DNA from: Geodermatophilus saharensis
GTDB lineage: Bacteria; Actinomycetota; Actinomycetes; Mycobacteriales; Geodermatophilaceae
Reading direction: 5' to 3'
Length of the DNA: 64,000 bases
Assembly (NCBI RefSeq): GCF_900188205.1
Contig: NZ_FZOH01000006.1
Location: 186,001-250,000 of the forward strand
The position numbers and the translations under genes are program-made. Shown here one piece after another: positions 20,192 through 28,031 of the stretch. How positions within the stretch are numbered: position 1 is the first letter of the stretch; each line of letters starts with the position of its first letter. A model generated the notes under the pieces. That model searched no databases and was not told the origin of the DNA. It was given only the letters and a program-made list of their open reading frames with translations.

Positions 20192-20856
20192 CGCACGCCC
20201 CCCTCGGCCGGCTCCGGTCCGTCGGCCCAGCGGCGCACGCTGCCGGCCAGCAGCAGGCCCAGGCCCACCGCCGGCGCGGCGGCGAAGAACAGGACCAGGC
20301 CGATCAGCACGGCGCCGGGCCCGATCTCGTCGGTGAACCCGTCGAGGGTGCTCAGCCGCACGACCCAGTACAGACAGAGGACGAGCTGGACGGCGAAGCC
20401 GACCAGCAGCGTCAGCCAGGTCGGACGGCTGCGCCGGTTGAGCACCAGGATGCCGCCGACGACGAGCGCCACCGCGGACAGCAGCTGCACGACGGTGACG
20501 ACGACGGCCTCGGTGACCAGCGAGTCGGCCTCCGCGTCGCCGCCGAACTCCGTCGACAGCAGGCCGAGGGTGCTGGCCAGCAGGAGCAGGTAGGCCGAGG
20601 ACAGGGCGACGACCCCGGCCTGGACGAAGGCGAGGACCGCGGCGGCCACGACCTGCCCGGGGCGGCGCGGGCGCGGCGGCGCGGGCGGGCCGTACGCCCA
20701 GTAGGGCACCGGCGGGGGCGCCCAGCCGTACCCGGCCGGCGGGGAGGCCGGCGCCGGCGGGGTCGCGTACGACGGGGGCCCGGCGTAGGCGACCTCCTCG
20801 GTCTGCGTGTCCGGGTCGGCCCAGGGACTGCCGGGGGTGGTCCCGGGGGTGGTCAC
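20188..20856 (-). CDS. Proline-rich four-helix membrane protein
   Basis: 222 aa. Residues 1-75 are a Pro/Tyr/Gly/Ala-rich cytoplasmic-type segment (PSYATPPAPASPP, PPPVPYWAYGPP), typical of actinobacterial small membrane proteins. Four membrane helices follow (about 78-112, 122-147, 153-175 and 182-206). Its GTG overlaps the FAD-dehydrogenase stop and its stop overlaps the next GTG, so three genes form one coupled unit. No function recognised. Confidence 0.7.
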   Translation of the reverse strand: MTTPGTTPGSPWADPDTQTEEVAYAGPPSYATPPAPASPPAGYGWAPPPVPYWAYGPPAPPRPRRPGQVVAAAVLAFVQAGVVALSSAYLLLLASTLGLLSTEFGGDAEADSLVTEAVVVTVVQLLSAVALVVGGILVLNRRSRPTWLTLLVGFAVQLVLCLYWVVRLSTLDGFTDEIGPGAVLIGLVLFFAAAPAVGLGLLLAGSVRRWADGPEPAEGGVR

Positions 20857-22505
20857 AGCGCCGCCGCCAGCGCCCGGCCGGCCACCCGACCGGAGAACAG
20901 GCAGCCGCCGAGGAAGGTGCCCTCCAGCGACCGGTAGCCGTGCACGCCCCCGCCGCCGAAGCCGGCGACCTCCCCGGCGGCGTACAGGCCGGGGAACACC
21001 GCGCCGCCGGGCCGCAGCACCCGGGCGGACAGGTCGGTCTCCAGCCCGCCGAGGGTCTTGCGGGTCAGCAGGTTGAGCCGGACGGCGATCAGCGGGCCGG
21101 CCTCGGGGTCGAGCAGCCGGTGCGGCGGGGCGACCCGGATGAGCTTGTCGCCGAGGTAGCTGCGGGCACCGCGGATGGCGGTCAGCTGCAGGTCCTTGGT
21201 GAAGGCGTTGGCGACCGCGCGGTCGCGGGCGAGCACCTCGCGCTCGACCGTGGCGAGGTCGAGCTCGGGGGTGCCGCCGGTGACGCGGTTCATGCCGGCG
21301 ACCAGCTCGGGCAGCGTGGGAGCGGTGACGAAGTCCTCGCCGCGGTCGAGGAATGCCTGCACGGGGGCGGAGACGCCGGCCCTGACCCGGTTGACCAGCA
21401 GCCGGAGGTCCTTGCCGGTCAGGTCCGGGTTCTGCTCGGAGCCGGAGAGGGCGAACTCCTTCTCGACGATCTTCTTCGTGGCGACGAACCAGGTGTGCTC
21501 GTACCCGGTCGCGCCGATGTGGGCGAGGGTGCCGAGGGTGTCGAAGCCGGGGAACAGCGGGACCGGCAGCCGGGTGCCGGTGGCGTCGAGCCACAGCGAC
21601 GAGGGCCCCGGGAGGATGCGGATGCCGTGCCGGTCCCAGACGGGCGAGTGGTTGGCGATGCCCTCGGTGTAGTGCCACATCCGGTCGCCGTTGATGACGT
21701 TCGCGCCGGCGGCCTCGGTGGCCTGCAGCATCAGCCCGTCGACGTGGGCGGGCACCCCCGACAGCAGCCGCTGCGGCGCCGGGCCCAGCCGGGCCGGCCA
21801 GTTCCTGCGCACCAGCTCGTGGTTGCCGCCGATGCCGCCGGAGGTGACGACGACGGCCTGCGCGGCGATCTCGAACTCGCCGACGGCCGTGCGCGAGCTG
21901 GCCTCGCCGCGGGCGGCGCCGCTGGGCTCGAGCACCTCGCCGCGGACCCCGGTGACCGCACCGTCGGTGACCACTGGTCCGGTGACCCGGTGGCGGAAGC
22001 GCAGCTCGACCAGCCCGCGGTCGACCGCGGCGCGCACCCGGCGGGCGAACGGCTCGACGATGCCCGGGCCGGTGCCCCACACGATGTGGAACCGCGGCAC
22101 CGAGTTGCCGTGGCCGGTCGCGGTGTAGCCGCCGCGCTCGGCCCAGCCGACGACCGGGAAGAAGCCGACGCCCTGCTCGCGCAGCCAGGCCCGCTTCTCC
22201 CCCGCGGCGAACTGCAGGTAGGCCTCGGCCCACTGCCGCGGCCAGTGGTCCTCCTCGCGGTCGAAGCCGGCGGTGCCGAACCAGTCCTGGCGGGCGAGCT
22301 CGAGGGAGTCGCGGACCCGCAGGCGGCGCTGCTCGGGCGAGTCGACGAGGAACAGGCCGCCGAAGGACCACCAGGCCTGGCCGCCGAAGGAGGCCTCCGG
22401 CTCCTGCTCGACGAGCACCACCCGCTTGCCGGCGTCGGCCAGCTCGGCGGTCGCCACCAGCCCGGCCAGCCCGGACCCCACCACGACGACGTCTGTGTCC
22501 ACCAC
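20853..22505 (-). CDS. FAD-binding dehydrogenase, ketosteroid-dehydrogenase/fumarate-reductase superfamily
   Basis: 550-aa flavoprotein. It has the N-terminal dinucleotide fold DVVVVGSGLAGLVAT, the insertion GGQAWWSFGGLF characteristic of the putative FAD-binding dehydrogenase subgroup (PRK12834 type), TSGGIGGNHELVRRNWP, and the C-terminal FAD segment FPGLYAAGEVAGFGGGGVHGYR. The substrate is unknown; relatives oxidise steroid-like or other ring compounds, but most are uncharacterised. The GTG at 22505 was chosen because TAGCGT lies 7 nt upstream; a GTG at 22514 lies inside that box. Confidence 0.85.
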   Translation of the reverse strand: MVDTDVVVVGSGLAGLVATAELADAGKRVVLVEQEPEASFGGQAWWSFGGLFLVDSPEQRRLRVRDSLELARQDWFGTAGFDREEDHWPRQWAEAYLQFAAGEKRAWLREQGVGFFPVVGWAERGGYTATGHGNSVPRFHIVWGTGPGIVEPFARRVRAAVDRGLVELRFRHRVTGPVVTDGAVTGVRGEVLEPSGAARGEASSRTAVGEFEIAAQAVVVTSGGIGGNHELVRRNWPARLGPAPQRLLSGVPAHVDGLMLQATEAAGANVINGDRMWHYTEGIANHSPVWDRHGIRILPGPSSLWLDATGTRLPVPLFPGFDTLGTLAHIGATGYEHTWFVATKKIVEKEFALSGSEQNPDLTGKDLRLLVNRVRAGVSAPVQAFLDRGEDFVTAPTLPELVAGMNRVTGGTPELDLATVEREVLARDRAVANAFTKDLQLTAIRGARSYLGDKLIRVAPPHRLLDPEAGPLIAVRLNLLTRKTLGGLETDLSARVLRPGGAVFPGLYAAGEVAGFGGGGVHGYRSLEGTFLGGCLFSGRVAGRALAAAL

Positions 22506-22512
22506 GGCGGGC

Positions 22513-22518
22513 ACGCTA
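22513..22518 (-). promoter_or_regulatory. Putative -10 box (TAGCGT) of the FAD dehydrogenase
   Basis: TAGCGT with 7 nt to the GTG at 22505. It overlaps the TAG stop codon (22516-22518) of the upstream minus-strand gene. Confidence 0.4.
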
Positions 22519-23031
22519 GCGGCCGCGCGGCCGCCCGCGGTCCGGACGGGCCGTCGCCGGCGGCGGGATCCCCCGGCGGGGTCGGGTCCACTCCCGGATC
22601 GGGCGGCGCACCGCGAGCACCAGGCACCCGACCGGGCCGGTGAGCAGCAGCAGCGCCCAGCCGACGGCGCCGCCGTCGCCGAGGACGCCGAACAGCAGCG
22701 CGACGCCGAGCAGCAGCAGCACCGACGGGACGGTGGCCAGCGTGAGGACCAGCCAGCCCCGGCCGCGCCCGAGCAGCACCAGCGCGGAGCCGGCCAGCGC
22801 GACCAGCGCCAGCGCCGCCAGGGCGGCCCCGACCCAGGTCCGGCCCGGTTCGGGCTCCTCCAGCAGCCGGGCGAGGTAGAGGTCCTCGGCGGCGACGAGC
22901 AGCCCGAAGACGGCGGCGAACGGCGCGGTGAGCGGCCGGACCGGCGCCGGGGGCAGGGCCCGGGCCGACGGCGCGGCCGCCGCTCGCGGGGAGCGCCGGG
23001 TTCCCGCCCGGCGGGGTGGGGACGACGGCAT
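22516..23031 (-). CDS. Hypothetical membrane protein
   Basis: 171 aa, starting MPSSPPRRAGTRRSP. An Arg/Ala/Pro-rich N-terminus (about 35 residues) is followed by four hydrophobic segments (about 37-52, 66-86, 92-114 and 119-139) and a basic tail of about 32 residues. It ends just before the FAD-dehydrogenase gene. The ATG at 23031 lies 11 nt from hairpin repeat copy B, so its promoter must be in or beyond that repeat. No family recognised. Confidence 0.65.
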   Translation of the reverse strand: MPSSPPRRAGTRRSPRAAAAPSARALPPAPVRPLTAPFAAVFGLLVAAEDLYLARLLEEPEPGRTWVGAALAALALVALAGSALVLLGRGRGWLVLTLATVPSVLLLLGVALLFGVLGDGGAVGWALLLLTGPVGCLVLAVRRPIREWTRPRRGIPPPATARPDRGRPRGR

Positions 23032-23041
23032 GCCGCGCAGA

Positions 23042-23104
23042 GTAAGGACCTCCCTGCACCCCGCCACTCGCACGCTCGCGGCGGGCCCCTGCCGGGAGGC
23101 CACC
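23042..23104 (+). repeat. Dispersed hairpin repeat, copy B
   Basis: A 63-bp copy. The outer arms GGACCTCCC and GGGAGGCC are one pair shorter on both sides than in copy A, so pairing is preserved by matching changes. The core is CGCTCGCGGCGGGCCCCTGC. It lies between the minus-strand genes at 23119-23538 and 22516-23031. Confidence 0.8.
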
Positions 23105-23118
23105 TGCCCGGGACGGGG

Positions 23119-23538
23119 TCAGGTCTCGCGGCCGCGCCGCTGGGCCCGCGCGTCGGCCAGCCACCGGCCCACCGGCGGGGACAGCGCCAGCCCCGCGGCC
23201 AGCACCGGGCACAGCGCCAGGACGAACGGCCCCGGGCCCACCGGGTCCCCGACCGACCGGGCGGTGGCGACCACGAGTCCGGCGACACCGCACGCGACGA
23301 GCGCGGAGACGACCAGCGGCACCCGACCGCGCCGGTACAGGAACCAGGTGAGGGCGAAGATCTGCAGGAAGGGCGGGACGATCAGCAGGACCAGGGTGAA
23401 CCACTCGCGCCCGTCGTCGGCCTGCAGCCCGCCGAGCGCGTAGACCAGGAAGGCCACGAGCGCCAACGGCAGCACGCCCAGCCCCGCCAGGACGGCGGCG
23501 GCGACGGCCGGCACGGGGGTCCGGGGAGACGGGCTCAC
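23119..23538 (-). CDS. Small membrane protein, paralogue of the 171-aa protein at 19676
   Basis: 139 aa with four hydrophobic segments (about 10-36, 45-66, 73-92 and 102-119) and the C-terminal signature ALSPPVGRWLADARA, matching that of the 19676-20191 protein. The GTG start lies 7 nt after a TAGGCT box, so it is probably expressed from its own leaderless promoter. Function unknown. Confidence 0.7.
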   Translation of the reverse strand: MSPSPRTPVPAVAAAVLAGLGVLPLALVAFLVYALGGLQADDGREWFTLVLLIVPPFLQIFALTWFLYRRGRVPLVVSALVACGVAGLVVATARSVGDPVGPGPFVLALCPVLAAGLALSPPVGRWLADARAQRRGRET

Positions 23539-23545
23539 GTGGCGC

Positions 23546-23551
23546 AGCCTA
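23546..23551 (-). promoter_or_regulatory. Putative -10 box (TAGGCT) of the 139-aa membrane protein
   Basis: TAGGCT on the minus strand, 7 nt before the GTG at 23538. Identical hexamer and near-identical spacing to the boxes before priA and the ANTAR regulator. Confidence 0.5.
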
Positions 23552-23568
23552 GAAGAGCGAGGGGGTGG

Positions 23569-25377
23569 TCAGGCCACGCGCTCGGGCTCCCCGGCCGAGG
23601 ACCGCCGCCACGAGGCGTGCAGCCCGGCGTAGGGCCCGACCGCGTCGACCAGCTCGGCGTGCGCCCCGCGCTGCACGACCCGTCCGGCGTCGACGACGAG
23701 CACCTCGTCGGCGCGCTCGGCGGTCGACAGCCGGTGGGCGATGGTCAGCGTGGTGCGGCCCTCGGTGAGCCGGTCGAGGGCGAGGGTCAGCCGCCGCTCG
23801 GTGGCCGGGTCGACGGCGCTGGTGGCCTCGTCGAGGACGAGCAGGTCGGGGGCGGCGACGTGCGCGCGGGCGATGGCGACCAGCTGCCGCTCCCCCGCCG
23901 ACATCGAGTCACCGCGCTGGCCCACCGGCGTCGCCACGCCGTCGGCCAGGCCGCGCACCCAGTCGCCCAGGCCGAGCTCCTCGAAGGCCGCGGTCACCTG
24001 CGCGTCGGTGAGGCCGGGCCGGCCGTAGCGGACGTTGTCGGCGACGGTCGCGTCGAAGAGGAACCCGTCCTGCGGCACCATCCCGACCCGCCGGCGCAGG
24101 GAGGAGAAGGCGACGTCGGTCAGCGGCACCCAGCCGGCGGCGTCGGAGCCGAGCAGGACCCGGCCCTCGGTGGGGTCCATGAGCCGGGTGACCAGCTTGG
24201 CCAGCGTCGTCTTGCCCGAGCCGGTCTCGCCGACGACGGCGTAACTGCGGCGCGGCGCCAGGGTCAGGTCGACGTCCTGCAGCGCGGGCCGCGCGCCCTC
24301 CGCGTAGCGGAAGCCGACGTGCTCGAGGCGGACGCCCAGCGGCCCGGCGGGCAGGTCGCGTGCGGCGCCGGTGGCGGCCGGGTCGCGGACGTCGGGCTCG
24401 GTGTCGAGGACGTCGAGCACGCGGCGGAACCCGGCGAGGGCGTTCTGCGCCTCGTTGAGCACCTCGCTGGCGGTCTGCACCGGCGCGACGAACAGCGTGA
24501 CGAGGAACAGGAAGGCGATCAGCGTGCCGGCGCTGATGTGGCCGGCCAGACCCAGCAGCACCCCGACGACGACCACCGCGGCGTTGGCGATCGCGGCGAC
24601 GAACTCGCCGCTGACGAACACCGCCGCGGTCACCTTCTGCGCGTCGACCTGGGCGCGGTAGTGGCGGCCGATGGAGCGGTCGAGCCGGGCGGCGGTGCGC
24701 TCGCGGATGCCGTAGGCGCGCACGGTCGGGGCGCCCACGACGGACTCCGAGACCGCGGCGAGCACGTCGCCGACCCGCTCGCGGACCACGCCGTAGGCGA
24801 CAGCCAGCCGCTTGGCGAACCAGCGCACGGCGAAGCCCAGCGGCACGAAGCAGACCAGCACCAGCAGGGTCAGCTGCCAGGAGTAGACGAACATGACCGC
24901 CGTCGCCACGACCAGCTGGCCGAGGCTGACCACGCCGAGCACGCCGCCCCACTGCATGAAGGTGGACAGCTGGTCGACGTCGCTGGTGACGCGGGAGACC
25001 AGGGAGCCGCGGCGCTGCCCCTGCTGGTGCAGCACCGACAGGTCGTGGACGTGCCGGAAGGCGCGCGTGCGCAGCCCGGCCAGCGCGGTCTCGGTGGTGC
25101 GGAACAGCCGCACGTTCATCCGGTACACGGCGACGCCGGTGAGCAGGACGACGGCGGCGCAGACGAGCACCAGCGTGCGGACCAGGCCGAGGTCGGGCCC
25201 GCCGGGGGCGAGCAGCCCGCGGTCGACCACCTGCTGGACGGCGATCGGCACGACCACCCGCCCGGCGGTGGCGACCAGCGCGAGGGCGAAGGTGGCCGGC
25301 AGCCCGCGGCGGAACTCCGGCATCGCCCGCAGCCCGCGGCGCAGGGTCGCGACCGCGCCGTCCCGTCGTCCGGTCAC
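23569..25377 (-). CDS. ABC exporter half-transporter with canonical ATPase residues
   Basis: 602-aa ABC exporter subunit with fused domains: N-terminal six-helix membrane domain (about 1-320) and C-terminal nucleotide-binding domain. Walker A GETGSGKTT, altered signature MSAGERQ in place of LSGGQ, Walker B LLVLDEATSAVD with the catalytic Glu, and switch His in IAHRLST. The GTG at 25377 overlaps the stop of the partner gene as GTGA, so the two form a coupled heterodimeric exporter of the multidrug/lipid MdlAB type. Substrate unknown. Confidence 0.92.
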   Translation of the reverse strand: MTGRRDGAVATLRRGLRAMPEFRRGLPATFALALVATAGRVVVPIAVQQVVDRGLLAPGGPDLGLVRTLVLVCAAVVLLTGVAVYRMNVRLFRTTETALAGLRTRAFRHVHDLSVLHQQGQRRGSLVSRVTSDVDQLSTFMQWGGVLGVVSLGQLVVATAVMFVYSWQLTLLVLVCFVPLGFAVRWFAKRLAVAYGVVRERVGDVLAAVSESVVGAPTVRAYGIRERTAARLDRSIGRHYRAQVDAQKVTAAVFVSGEFVAAIANAAVVVVGVLLGLAGHISAGTLIAFLFLVTLFVAPVQTASEVLNEAQNALAGFRRVLDVLDTEPDVRDPAATGAARDLPAGPLGVRLEHVGFRYAEGARPALQDVDLTLAPRRSYAVVGETGSGKTTLAKLVTRLMDPTEGRVLLGSDAAGWVPLTDVAFSSLRRRVGMVPQDGFLFDATVADNVRYGRPGLTDAQVTAAFEELGLGDWVRGLADGVATPVGQRGDSMSAGERQLVAIARAHVAAPDLLVLDEATSAVDPATERRLTLALDRLTEGRTTLTIAHRLSTAERADEVLVVDAGRVVQRGAHAELVDAVGPYAGLHASWRRSSAGEPERVA

Positions 25378-27164
25378 GCCGCCACCTCCGCCTGCGAGTA
25401 GGCGCGCACCAGCGCCGCGTAGCCGGGGACGGCGGCCAGCAGCTCCTCGTGGCTGCCGCGCGCGGTCACCCGGCCGCCCTCGAGCCACACCACCTCGTCG
25501 GCGAGGGCGATGGTGGCCTGGCGGTAGGCGACCACGACGACGGTGGAGGGCCGGTCGGCACGGTTGGCGGGGTGACTGCGCAGCGCGTCGAGGATGCGGG
25601 CCTCGACGGCGGGGTCGACGGCGCTGGTGGCGTCGTCGAGGACGAGCAGCCGGGGACGGCGGACGACGGCGCGGGCCAGCGCGATCCGCTGCCGCTGCCC
25701 GCCCGAGAGCGTGGCGCCGCGCTCGCCGACCCTCGTGTCGAGGCCCTCGGGCAGCCGGTCGACGAAGTCCTCGGCGGCGGCCACCCGCAGCGCGGCGCGG
25801 ACCTCGTCGTCGGTGTAGGGGCCGCCGAGGGTGACGTTGCCGCGCACGGTGTCGTCGAAGAGGAAGGTGCCCTGCGGGACGAAGGCGGCCTGGGCGCTGA
25901 CCTCGCCCTCGCGCAGGCTGCGCACGTCGACGCCGTCGAGCAGCACCTCCCCGCTGGCGGGGTCGACCAGCCGCACGAGCAGCCCGGCGAGGGTGGACTT
26001 GCCCGACCCGGTCGGCCCGACGACGGCGACGGTGCTGCCGGCGGCGACGTCGAAGGTGACGCCGGAGAGCACCGGCCGGGCGGCGCCGTCGAAGGCGTGG
26101 TCGACCGCGCGCAGGGTCAGGCCGGCGCCGCCGTCGCCGCGCACGGCCGTCCCCGCCCCGTGCGGCGTCTCGCCGGTGGCGTCGAGGACGGGGGTGACCC
26201 GGTCGAAGCCGGCCAGGGCGCGCGGCAGGTCGGCGAGCACCCAGCCGATCGCGCGGATGGGCAGCGCGAGCAGGGTGAACAGGTAGGCGACGCTGACCAG
26301 GTCGCCGGCGTCGGTGCCGCCGGAGGCGACCCGGCCGGCGCCGACCAGCAGCACGGCGAGCGTGCCGAGGCTGGGCAGCGCCTCCATCATCGGGTCGAAC
26401 AGCCCGCGCACCCGGCCGACGGCGACCAGCCCGTCGCGCAGCTCGTACGCGCGCTCGCTGAACCGCTCGCCCTCGACGTCCTCGCGGCCGAGGGTCTTGA
26501 CCACCAGGCCGGCGTCGAAGCTCTCGTGGGCGATCTCGCTGACCTCGGCGCGCAGCTGCTGGGCCCGCCGCATGCGCGGGCTCATCACCTGCGAGTAGAC
26601 GACGTTGACGGCGAAGACCAGCGGGAAGACGACCAGGCCGACCAGCGCGAGCACCGGGTCGGTGGCCACCAGCGCGCCCACGGTGATCGCGATCATGATC
26701 AGCGCGCCGCAGGCGAAGGGCAGCGGCGAGACGAAGAACCAGGCGGCCTCGACGTCGGAGTTGGCGTTGGACAGCAGCTGGCCGGTGGGGTGGCGCTGGT
26801 GCCACGACAGCGGCAGCCGCAGGTACTGGGCGGTGACCCGGCGGCGGTAGTCGGCCTGCAGCCGGTAGGCCATGATCCCGGCGAACAGCCGCCGGCCGAG
26901 GATGCCGAGGATCTTCAGCAGCGCCACGCCGAGCACGACCGCGACGGTGAGGGTCAGGGCGGCGGCGGTGGTGTCGCCCTGGTCGAAGGCCGGCAGCACC
27001 ACCCGGTCGGTGAGCTCGCCGATCACGAAGGCCGACAGCACCGTCATCGCGCCGTAGAGGCCGCTGGCCAGGACGGCGAGGGTGAACATCCCCGGCTGCT
27101 CGGCGATCGCGCGGCCGACGTGGCGCAGTCCCCGCCGGACGACGGCGTCTCGAGCGGGGGGCAC
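25374..27164 (-). CDS. ABC exporter half-transporter with degenerate ATPase residues
   Basis: 596-aa partner of the 23569-25377 subunit, with a six-helix membrane domain and an ATPase domain. Walker A is GPTGSGKST and the signature is canonical LSGGQRQ, but Walker B reads LLVLDDATSAVD (Asp in place of the catalytic Glu) and the switch histidine is lost (VAYRQAT instead of IAHRLST). By analogy with asymmetric heterodimeric exporters, the site using this subunit's Walker motifs would be non-catalytic. GTG at 27164 with a GAGGAG ribosome site 4 nt upstream. A TTAG-N5-CTAA palindrome lies 43 nt upstream. Confidence 0.92.
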   Translation of the reverse strand: MPPARDAVVRRGLRHVGRAIAEQPGMFTLAVLASGLYGAMTVLSAFVIGELTDRVVLPAFDQGDTTAAALTLTVAVVLGVALLKILGILGRRLFAGIMAYRLQADYRRRVTAQYLRLPLSWHQRHPTGQLLSNANSDVEAAWFFVSPLPFACGALIMIAITVGALVATDPVLALVGLVVFPLVFAVNVVYSQVMSPRMRRAQQLRAEVSEIAHESFDAGLVVKTLGREDVEGERFSERAYELRDGLVAVGRVRGLFDPMMEALPSLGTLAVLLVGAGRVASGGTDAGDLVSVAYLFTLLALPIRAIGWVLADLPRALAGFDRVTPVLDATGETPHGAGTAVRGDGGAGLTLRAVDHAFDGAARPVLSGVTFDVAAGSTVAVVGPTGSGKSTLAGLLVRLVDPASGEVLLDGVDVRSLREGEVSAQAAFVPQGTFLFDDTVRGNVTLGGPYTDDEVRAALRVAAAEDFVDRLPEGLDTRVGERGATLSGGQRQRIALARAVVRRPRLLVLDDATSAVDPAVEARILDALRSHPANRADRPSTVVVVAYRQATIALADEVVWLEGGRVTARGSHEELLAAVPGYAALVRAYSQAEVAA

Positions 27165-27206
27165 GGGTCTCCTCGGGATCGGGCCGCGGCGACGCGCCGC
27201 GCGTAC

Positions 27207-27219
27207 TTAGTCACGCTAA
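27207..27219. promoter_or_regulatory. Candidate operator palindrome TTAG-N5-CTAA
   Basis: TTAGTCACGCTAA is an inverted repeat in an AT-rich island within the 116-bp divergent gap between the ABC exporter and the TIGR03085 gene. It resembles operators of MarR/TetR-type regulators near drug-exporter genes. No regulator gene is adjacent. Confidence 0.4.
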
Positions 27220-27280
27220 CCGATCGGCGCCACGGGGGCCGCCGGGTTTCCGGGGAGCGCACCGTCGGTAACCCGGCGCG

Positions 27281-27922
27281 GTGACCGATGCTTCCCGCCC
27301 GTTCGCCGCGCGCGAGCGCGCGGCCCTCGCCGACCTGCTCGCCGGCCTGGGGCCCGACGCCCCGACCTGTTGCGAGGGGTGGACGACGGCGCACCTGGCG
27401 GCGCACCTGGTCACCCGCGACCGGCGCCCCGACGCGCTGCCGGGCTACGCGCTGGAGCGCACCCCGGTGGGCGGGCGGGCGCACGCGTACTCCGCGCGGC
27501 TGGAGGAGCGGCTGCGCACCTCGACGCCCTACCCGGAGCTGGTGGCCCGCGTCCGGCAGGGCCCGCCGCCGTGGCTGCCGGGGGGCTGGGCGCCGGTGGC
27601 GGCGCTGACCGACACCGCCGAGTTCGCGATCCACCACGAGGACGTGCGGCGCGCCCGGCCGGACTGGGAGCCGCGGACGCTGCCGCTGGCCGACGCCGAC
27701 CGGCTGTGGAGCGCCGCGCAGCTGTTCGCCCGCACGGTCGCGCCGCGGTACCCCGGCGGACTGGTGCTGCAGCGCAGCGACGTCCCCGGCCCGGGCAGGC
27801 GGATCCGCGGGGGCCGCGAGGTCACCACCGTCGAGGGCGAGCCGCTGGAGGTGCTGCTGTGGGCCACCGGCCGGCGCGGCGTCGCCCGGGTCGCCGTCCG
27901 GGGCGGCGCACCCGCCGCCTGA
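27281..27922 (+). CDS. TIGR03085-type protein with mycothiol-dependent maleylpyruvate isomerase fold
   Basis: 213-aa cytosolic protein of the DinB/mycothiol-maleylpyruvate isomerase N-terminal superfamily. The CEGWTTAHLAAHLVTRDRRPDA segment contains the first metal-ligand histidines and TAEFAIHHEDVRRARPDW the later ones; this is the TIGR03085 pattern. The exact reaction is unknown; a thiol- or metal-dependent role is inferred. GTG start. It is immediately followed by a palindromic repeat array, and it faces hisF convergently. Confidence 0.8.
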   Translation: MTDASRPFAARERAALADLLAGLGPDAPTCCEGWTTAHLAAHLVTRDRRPDALPGYALERTPVGGRAHAYSARLEERLRTSTPYPELVARVRQGPPPWLPGGWAPVAALTDTAEFAIHHEDVRRARPDWEPRTLPLADADRLWSAAQLFARTVAPRYPGGLVLQRSDVPGPGRRIRGGREVTTVEGEPLEVLLWATGRRGVARVAVRGGAPAA

Positions 27923-27928
27923 GGGCGT

Positions 27929-28012
27929 GCACTTCCGCGGAAGTGCCCGGGTGGCCGGTGTGCACTTCCGCGGAAGTGCCCGGGTGGTCCGTGTGCACTT
28001 CCGCGGAAGTGC
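27929..28012. repeat. Array of three 18-bp palindromes, 33-bp period
   Basis: Three perfect copies of GCACTTCCGCGGAAGTGC at 27929-27946, 27962-27979 and 27995-28012, exactly 33 bp apart. The 15-bp spacers are nearly identical (CCGGGTGGCCGGTGT and CCGGGTGGTCCGTGT). The array begins 7 nt after a stop codon, between convergent genes. It could be a bidirectional terminator, REP-like element or protein-binding array. Confidence 0.95.
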
Positions 28013-28031
28013 ACAGGACCCGGCCTCGCCG

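Noticed and set aside
22273-25401. A 1042-codon plus-strand open frame
   Set aside because: Antisense shadow of the FAD dehydrogenase, two membrane-protein genes and the ABC exporter; composition is low-complexity and no family motif is seen.
27929-28012. CRISPR array
   Set aside because: Repeats are perfect palindromes and the spacers are almost identical and only 15 bp; no cas genes nearby.
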